Made by a program: the position numbers and the translations under genes | Assembly: GCF_900141755.1 (NCBI RefSeq) | Contig: NZ_LT670844.1 | Location: 3,224,001 to 3,288,000 of the forward strand | Length of the DNA stretch: 64,000 nt | DNA from: Bradyrhizobium lablabi | GTDB taxonomy: Bacteria > Pseudomonadota > Alphaproteobacteria > Rhizobiales > Xanthobacteraceae | Direction: 5' to 3' | Part shown: positions 58,881-64,000 of the stretch, one piece after another | Layout of the letters: each line of letters begins with the position of its first letter | Numbering within the stretch: position 1 is the first letter of the stretch | Notes under the pieces: generated by a model | Seen by the model: the letters and a program-made list of their open reading frames with translations, nothing else | Databases searched by the model: none | Told to the model about the DNA's origin: nothing

Positions 58881-59111
58881 ATGATCGACGACAAAGTGAA
58901 AATCAAGTGCACGAAATGCTCGCAGATATTCCGAGAGCGGGCGCAGAAAATCCGCAACGGGTTTCAAACGAACTGTCAGCACTGCAATCGGCTGATTACG
59001 TTCGATACCAGTTCGGAAGATAACAACATTCGCCGCGCGCTCATGAGCGCCAAGGAGGTACGAATGGCACTTGAAGCCCGACCCAAGGAAGGGTCGGTGG
59101 CACAAGTCTAG
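58881..59111 (+). CDS. Small protein with two CxxC zinc knuckles
   Basis: 76 residues. CTKC near residue 10 and CQHC near residue 32 can form a zinc ribbon (KIKCTKCSQIFRERAQKI, NCQHCNRLITFDT). A basic and acidic tail follows (RRALMSAKEVRMALEARPKE). AGAGG lies eight bases before ATG 58881. It is reminiscent of MJ0042-type or anti-sigma-like ribbons. No partner is nearby. The function is unknown. Confidence 0.65.
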   Translation: MIDDKVKIKCTKCSQIFRERAQKIRNGFQTNCQHCNRLITFDTSSEDNNIRRALMSAKEVRMALEARPKEGSVAQV

Positions 59112-59329
59112 GTCGGCGATCGGAAGTCGCGCTCGTCGCGTTCTTCCCTTGTGCGATCGGTAGCGCGCAATGGACTCAAGCGAGACAAAACTGAGGTCCT
59201 AAGGCTTCACTCCCGCATTGCGCCAGACAGACGCTGAAGACCGCTTCGCGCGAACTCCGGACGGTACCCACAAGGAAGCTTTTTGACCTCCTAATGGACA
59301 TGCGACGATCGACGTCTGGGCCTCGTATG

Positions 59330-60508
59330 CTACGGCATAGAGCTGGCTAAGCTTGGTTGTCCGGCGACCCATGTCTCGATAACTTCAAACTTGCTGCTGA
59401 AAGCAATGAGGTCGGCGCGATAGCCCGGCGCGATCGCTCCGAGCTGGGACTCTAGGCCGAGAAACGTTGCCGGCGTGCGAGAGGCCATTCTCAGCGCGTC
59501 GGCAACCGCCACACCAAGCAACGCGACCGCATTGCGCACCGCCTGCATCATGGTCAAGTGGGCACCGGCGAGTGTGCCATCTGGACCCGTCAAGCGATCG
59601 CCCTGCAGCAAGATCCGTCGCCCCTGCAGCAGGAAATGCCGCTGATCCGTGCCAACCAGGGGCATAGCATCGGTGACCAGCATCAAACCATCGCGCCCCT
59701 TGCAACGCACGGCGACACGCAAGGAAATGGGGTCGACGTGAAGGCCGTCGCAAATGATCCCGGCAAATAATCGTTCGTCGTCGAGTGCGGCACCGACCAC
59801 GCCCGGGTCGCGGGAACTCAGCTGGGACATAGCGTTAAATAGGTGGGTGACACCTGTCACCCCGCGATCCGCAGCCCGCTTAATTTGGGTTGCAGTCGCG
59901 TCGCTATGGCCGGCCGATACACGCAATCCCGCTCCGATAAGATCGTCAATCAGCGACGTAGTCACGCATTCCGGAGCCAAGGTCACCATTGAGTGACCGC
60001 ACCTGCCAAAGCTCTTTATGGCCGCGAGATCGCGCTCGTTCGGCACGCGAATCTCAGATTCCAGATGAATACCCTTACGAGCTTTGTTGAGCGCAGGGCC
60101 TTCGAGGTGAAACCCGAGCACGCCGGGAATCTGCAATGCGGCCGGAGCGACCGCAGCGAGGCGCTCGATCACATCGGTCCGATCGGTGATCAGCGTCGGC
60201 AGACAGCCTGTGGTCCCCCTCTTGCGGTGAGCCTCGACTATCCGGCGCACGCCGGCCTCGCTCGGCTCATCATTCAGCAGAACGCCGCCACCGCCATTGA
60301 CCTGGATATCGATGAAGCCGGGCGCGAGGATCGCGTCGGCGGGAAGTGCGGTTATGCCGCGCGACGGCGGGTCTCCGAAGCCGACGCTTTCGATGAGGCC
60401 ACACGAAATCGTGACTAGAGCGGGCCCTCGCATTGCCGTTCCATCGAATAGTTGCGGCGCGGCGATCGTGAACCCGGTCGGGGGCGGGGAGTCGTCCATG
60501 ATCTTCAT
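59330..60508 (-). CDS. nagA: N-acetylglucosamine-6-phosphate deacetylase
   Basis: 392 residues. The enzyme removes acetate from GlcNAc-6P to give GlcN-6P. Motifs: APGFIDIQVNGGGGV near residue 65, GFHLEGPALNKARKGIH with the metal Glu, SAGHSDATATQIKRAADRGV with a metal His, THLFNAMSQLSSRDPGVVG with the next His, and LVTDAMPLVG with the catalytic Asp. It is cytosolic. It is divergent from the kinase gene across 109 bp, so one regulator could control both sides. Confidence 0.94.
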   Translation of the reverse strand: MKIMDDSPPPTGFTIAAPQLFDGTAMRGPALVTISCGLIESVGFGDPPSRGITALPADAILAPGFIDIQVNGGGGVLLNDEPSEAGVRRIVEAHRKRGTTGCLPTLITDRTDVIERLAAVAPAALQIPGVLGFHLEGPALNKARKGIHLESEIRVPNERDLAAIKSFGRCGHSMVTLAPECVTTSLIDDLIGAGLRVSAGHSDATATQIKRAADRGVTGVTHLFNAMSQLSSRDPGVVGAALDDERLFAGIICDGLHVDPISLRVAVRCKGRDGLMLVTDAMPLVGTDQRHFLLQGRRILLQGDRLTGPDGTLAGAHLTMMQAVRNAVALLGVAVADALRMASRTPATFLGLESQLGAIAPGYRADLIAFSSKFEVIETWVAGQPSLASSMP

Positions 60509-60617
60509 CGCGCGTTTGCCCCGTGTGCTAGTCTAAGCATCGGTAAGGTACTGCCGCATGAACCCCAGATCGCACAGCCGGTTCCCTCAAAACGACAGCC
60601 TATACCGGAGGCCTCCG

Positions 60618-61580
60618 ATGGACCCGGAACCAACCTCTGCACGTTGGAACGGAATGGTGACGAAAGGCGCATTGTACCTCGGAATTGACGGCGGAGGCAG
60701 CCGTTGCCGCGCTCGCATCGAGGATGAATATGGTGCAGCGCTCGGCGAGGGTAGCTCGGGGCCGGCAACGACGCGGTTGGGCATCGACCAGGCGTGGCGG
60801 TCAATCCTGCAAGCGTGCGCGGCTGCAGCCGAGCAAGCAGGAATAGCGCGGGAGGATTTTGCGCTGATGCACGCCGGGATCGGTCTTGCGGGTCTCGGGC
60901 GCCGAGGCGCCCAAGCGGCGCTTAAGGAGATTGCGCATCCGTTCGCGTCCGTTCGCTTTATCGGCGACGGATTAACTGCCTGTCTCGGTGCCCATGGTGG
61001 TGCGGACGGCGCCATCGTTGTCGCCGGCACTGGCTCGATCGGCGTCGGTTTGATCGGTGGCCGCGAACTCCGCTTCGGCGGATACGGGTTTCCAATTTCT
61101 GACGAAGGCAGCGGCGCCGACATCGGCTTGCAGGCAATCAAGCTCGCGCTCTGTGCAGCGGATGCGCGCGGCGAGACATCGCCGCTGCTCGAGGAATTGC
61201 TTGGTGCTTTCGACCATGACCCCCTTCAGGCAGTGGCCTGGTCTGAACAGGCGACTGCGACCGACTATGCCGCCTTCGCGCCGATGGTGTTGCGACATGC
61301 GACTGCGGGCGACCCAATCGGCCGGCGCATCGTTGAACGCGCAGCTGATGCGATCGGCGATCTCCTCGATGTGTTCTTGCGGCATGGAATCGAGCGGCTG
61401 TCGCTGGTCGGCGGGTTGTCGGGACCAATCGCCGCGTGGTTGACTTCCGATCTGCGCGGCCGCCTCACACCTCCGGACGGTGATGCGATCGCGGGCGCGC
61501 TACTGGTGGCGCGTCGGCGCGTTGCTGTGGTTGAGGCGGCCGCCGAACGCGAACGCGTTGCCAAGGTTCCAAATCAGTGA
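60618..61580 (+). CDS. BadF-type amino-sugar kinase (MurNAc/GlcNAc/GlcN kinase)
   Basis: 320 residues from ATG 60618 (GGAGG five bases upstream). ASKHA kinase motifs: phosphate 1 LYLGIDGGGSRCRARI, connect/phosphate 2 VVAGTGSIGVGLIGG, the adenosine-type ISDEGSGADIGLQ segment, and the LSLVGGLSGPIAAWL strand near the end. BadF-type members phosphorylate GlcNAc, glucosamine or MurNAc. The neighbours murQ and nagA suggest MurNAc and GlcNAc as substrates. It is first in the operon with murQ and the SIS gene. Confidence 0.88.
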   Translation: MDPEPTSARWNGMVTKGALYLGIDGGGSRCRARIEDEYGAALGEGSSGPATTRLGIDQAWRSILQACAAAAEQAGIAREDFALMHAGIGLAGLGRRGAQAALKEIAHPFASVRFIGDGLTACLGAHGGADGAIVVAGTGSIGVGLIGGRELRFGGYGFPISDEGSGADIGLQAIKLALCAADARGETSPLLEELLGAFDHDPLQAVAWSEQATATDYAAFAPMVLRHATAGDPIGRRIVERAADAIGDLLDVFLRHGIERLSLVGGLSGPIAAWLTSDLRGRLTPPDGDAIAGALLVARRRVAVVEAAAERERVAKVPNQ

Positions 61581-61598
61581 GAGGAACGGATCGCACGC

Positions 61599-62480
61599 AT
61601 GGCTACCGAAGACGTCGACCCTCGCTTTGCTGATCTCGACGCTTGGTCGCTGGCGTCAGCGATTGAGGCGATGTGGGAGGGCCAGCTCGCCGCGGCCGCG
61701 GCCGTGGGGCGCGCGCTTCCTGCCATCACGGCGGCGACAAGTGCGGCAAATGAAGCGCTTGGCGATCACGGGCGCCTGATCTACGTTGGCGCGGGCACCT
61801 CAGGCCGGGTGGCTGTGCAGGACGGAGCGGAGCTGACGCCGACTTTCGCTTGGCCCCAAGAGCGGCTGCGCTTCATCATCGCCGGTGGCGAGAGCGCATT
61901 TGTCGCAAGCGCCGAAGGCGCCGAAGACGATGTCGCCAATGCAGTCAAACAGATCGATGCCGCGCGACTCTGTCCGCATGACGTTGTGATCGCAGTCGCA
62001 GCGAGCGGCACGACGCCGTTTACCGTGGCGGCCCTGCAACAGGCCGGCACGTACGGCGCCGTTACGATCGGCGTTGCCAATAATCCTGCCACCGCGTTGC
62101 TCACATCAGCGAAATATCCGGTGTTGGTCGAGACGGGGCGAGAACTGATCGCCGGCTCGACGAGGATGAAAGCCGGCACAGCGCAGAAGATCGTGCTTAA
62201 CTTAATCTCGACCGGCATTATGCTGCGCCTCGGCCGCGTCTATCGGGGCATGATGGTCAACATGCAGACGACAAACGCGAAGCTGAAGCGCCGTGCAGAG
62301 GTGATGGTTGCCCGGATCGCCGGTTGCGACCAAGCGCAGGCTGCTTGTGCCCTTGAGCAAACCGAGGGGGATATCAAGATGGCCGCTCTCGTAGCGTTGG
62401 GTTACGACAAGGCCGAAGCAGAGCTCATTCTCGCAAGGCACAAGGGTAATCTGCGTCGGGTGTTCGCGGATCTCACCTGA
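61599..62480 (+). CDS. murQ: N-acetylmuramic acid 6-phosphate etherase
   Basis: 293 residues. MurQ cleaves D-lactate from MurNAc-6P to give GlcNAc-6P. The SIS domain has RLIYVGAGTSGRVAVQDGAE near residue 65 and AVAASGTTPFTVAALQQAGT near 130. The MurQ block IAGSTRMKAGTAQKIVLNLI is clear, and the C-terminal helical part (KMAALVALGYDKAEAELILA) is present. It is slightly short at the N-terminus relative to some MurQ proteins. It starts 18 bp after the kinase gene. Confidence 0.95.
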   Translation: MATEDVDPRFADLDAWSLASAIEAMWEGQLAAAAAVGRALPAITAATSAANEALGDHGRLIYVGAGTSGRVAVQDGAELTPTFAWPQERLRFIIAGGESAFVASAEGAEDDVANAVKQIDAARLCPHDVVIAVAASGTTPFTVAALQQAGTYGAVTIGVANNPATALLTSAKYPVLVETGRELIAGSTRMKAGTAQKIVLNLISTGIMLRLGRVYRGMMVNMQTTNAKLKRRAEVMVARIAGCDQAQAACALEQTEGDIKMAALVALGYDKAEAELILARHKGNLRRVFADLT

Positions 62481-62538
62481 CGATTGCAGTGAGTAACGGC
62501 GAACAGCGGGCGTGCAGCGAAGATGGAGCTTGTGAGCA

Positions 62539-63561
62539 ATGGCACAATCCGGTTCTTCTGCAATGGCGCACGAGATTTTGGAAAGTGCGGACGTCGTCTC
62601 GCGCATCGTCCGCGACCGCCATGCCATCGCTGAAGTTGCAAGATGCCTGGATATTGGCGCCGCGCCCGTTGCTGTCCTGTGCGGCCGCGGAAGCTCCGGG
62701 CATGCCGGAGTCTTCTTGCGCTACCTCATCGAAACCCGGCTACACTTGCCGGTGTCCGCCAGTGCTCCGTCGGTGATCACGGCATTTCGTAAGCCGCTGA
62801 CGTTGCGCAATGCGCTGTTCATCGTGATCTCGCAATCAGGGCGCAGCCCCGATCTGATCGCTGCAACGCAGTCCGCGCGAGCTTCCGGTGCTCGCACCGT
62901 TGCAATCGTCAACGCGCTGCCGTCGCCGGTCGCCGATGCCGCCGAGTTCGTCGTTCCGATCGAAGCCGGGCCCGAACATTCGGTCGCCGCCACCAAGACC
63001 GTCGTCGGCTCGATGGCGGCAGGTGCTGAGCTCATTGCGGCATTGGCCGACGATACGGCTCTTAGGTCGGCTCTCGATCGCCTGCCGGAGCGCCTTTACC
63101 GTGGGCTGACACTCGATTGGACCGAAGTATCCGATGATCTCGCCGGCGCATCCGCCGTGTTTGTCGCCTCACGCGGTCTGGGCCTGGGCTCAGCTCGGGA
63201 AATTGCGCTGAAGCTTGCCGAGATACTGCGGCTACCCGCGCTTGGTTTCAGCGCCGCCGAGCTGCAACACGGCCCGCGCGCTGCCTTGTCATCGAAGACG
63301 CCAGTCATCATGATGCGCTTAATGGATGAAACAGCTGCCACAGTGGATGCGGTGGCGACCGAGCTGCGAGAGCGCAAGATTGCGCTTCATCTGTGTGGCG
63401 GCCCGCGCAGCACGCTGCCGTGGTTAGGCGACGATGATCCCGCAACCGACGCAATCACCATGCTCGTTCCGGCCTACCGCATGATCGAACGCACCGCGCA
63501 GGAGTGGGGATTTGACCCGGATCGTCCGCTGCAACTGAGCAAAGTTACTGAAACCTTCTGA
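62539..63561 (+). CDS. SIS-type glucosamine-6-phosphate deaminase (NagB-II like)
   Basis: 340 residues with two SIS domains and no glutaminase domain, so it resembles the isomerase half of GlmS. Motifs: VLCGRGSSGHAGVFLRYLIE, IVISQSGRSPDLIAATQSAR, then GPEHSVAATKTVVGSMAAGA in the first domain, and VFVASRGLGLGSAREIALKL with SAAELQHGPRAALSS in the second. This form converts GlcN-6P to fructose-6P and ammonia (NagB-II). It closes the amino-sugar pathway. It follows murQ after 58 bp. Confidence 0.9.
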   Translation: MAQSGSSAMAHEILESADVVSRIVRDRHAIAEVARCLDIGAAPVAVLCGRGSSGHAGVFLRYLIETRLHLPVSASAPSVITAFRKPLTLRNALFIVISQSGRSPDLIAATQSARASGARTVAIVNALPSPVADAAEFVVPIEAGPEHSVAATKTVVGSMAAGAELIAALADDTALRSALDRLPERLYRGLTLDWTEVSDDLAGASAVFVASRGLGLGSAREIALKLAEILRLPALGFSAAELQHGPRAALSSKTPVIMMRLMDETAATVDAVATELRERKIALHLCGGPRSTLPWLGDDDPATDAITMLVPAYRMIERTAQEWGFDPDRPLQLSKVTETF

Positions 63562-63854
63562 GCTTGGCGCCACAGCGTTTAGACGCGCACGCCGGCGGAT
63601 CGAGCCTGCGGTTAGTCCGCCGCACGCGCTGCGAAATGTCCGCTTCGCGGCGGCAGCCATAACCGGTTGTTCGGCTAATTCGCCACCGCGGCGTCTGTTC
63701 GGGATGCTACGGCACCGGTCAACGCTTCGAACGCGGGTCAGGCTCCGGGCGGGCGGCAGCACACGTCATGGTCGACATCCCTGCGAAGGGCAACGGAAAG
63801 TTCTGAGTCGTATGTGATTGCTGCGCTTGCGCAGCGATGGTCGGGACTGTTTTC
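63562..63854. other. Intergenic region downstream of the amino-sugar operon
   Basis: 293 bp without a credible gene. The region 63637-63690 resembles the debris repeat at 57184 (ATGTCCGCTTCGCGG). No terminator-like hairpin with a T-run was evident. A promoter for rightward genes beyond the window may lie here. Confidence 0.5.
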
Positions 63855-63989
63855 TTATTCAGCCGCCAACGCGGTTGCCCAGCTGAAATCATAATGCGCG
63901 CTCAATGCTTTCATCGCGACGACTGCACCCAGAACGCAGATGATCTGCAATAGCGTCCTCGTCGAGAAAACCTTATTGAAGAGCCTCAT
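63855..63989 (-). CDS. 44-residue single-pass membrane peptide
   Basis: ATG 63989 with GGAAGA six bases upstream opens a 44-codon frame: MRLFNKVFSTRTLLQIICVL, then GAVVAMKALSAHYDFSWATA and LAAE. The centre is a membrane helix (about residues 13-30) with a basic N-terminus. Small proteins of this kind are often missed. No family is recognised and no translation evidence can be had from the sequence alone. The gene lies inside the window edge and is complete. Confidence 0.4.
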   Translation of the reverse strand: MRLFNKVFSTRTLLQIICVLGAVVAMKALSAHYDFSWATALAAE

Positions 63990-64000
63990 ATGATCTTCCG

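Noticed and set aside
1..64000. CRISPR array, prophage, rRNA operon or replication origin
   Set aside because: No regularly spaced repeats, structural phage genes, rRNA sequence or DnaA-box cluster was seen in the window.

Overview
The window looks like the chromosome of a high-GC alphaproteobacterium close to Bradyrhizobium. The evidence is an ACC deaminase gene divergent from its Lrp-type regulator, a TTT/Bug solute receptor, a UPF0182 protein, a DUF2336 remnant, and several families of palindromic intergenic repeats that I recall from Bradyrhizobium genomes. No rRNA gene, intact tRNA, CRISPR array or prophage was seen. Placement at genus level is inference.

Layout, left half. 0-8 kb: a truncated MFS permease, a metallo-hydrolase, an AbrB/PIN toxin-antitoxin pair, small hydrolases, and two membrane proteins between a TetR and a LuxR regulator. 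8-18.6 kb: a TetR/NmrA divergent pair with a striking operator array, an NDT-like protein, an S1/P1 nuclease, a sulfatase/TTT-receptor/GntR module, htpG and a DHA2 efflux permease. 18.6-27.7 kb: a nine-kilobase catabolic cluster of two tandem prolidase-like amidohydrolases, a polyamine-type ABC transporter, an M24 peptidase and a convergent M29 aminopeptidase. 27.9-31.5 kb: a three-gene operon ending in a cis-prenyltransferase and carrying two copies of one palindrome, then acdS/acdR.

Layout, right half. 31.5-44 kb: an IS256 remnant, an MFS drug exporter, UPF0182, a LuxR regulator overlapping a catalytically dead HtrA-like protein, a 1061-residue GGDEF-EAL protein, and a rhomboid-TPR protein. 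44-54.4 kb is the most accessory part: partial gene duplications, a VapBC and a HigBA module, an orphan Rap1a/Tai-like immunity protein, a decayed TOTE primase-type gene, a 3' half tRNA-Arg and a group II intron. 54.4-57 kb: a GT4 glycosyltransferase and a GH13 glucosidase. 57-59 kb: gene debris, with an HlyD C-terminal half joined to a DUF2336 N-terminus. 59.3-63.6 kb: an amino-sugar salvage cluster (nagA divergent from a BadF-type kinase, murQ and a SIS-type deaminase) that would take MurNAc-6P through GlcNAc-6P and GlcN-6P to fructose-6P.

Two cross-cutting patterns stand out. Most convergent gene pairs separated by more than 100 bp have that gap filled by a dispersed palindromic repeat. 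Several operons also carry readable palindromic operators beside the gene for their likely regulator.
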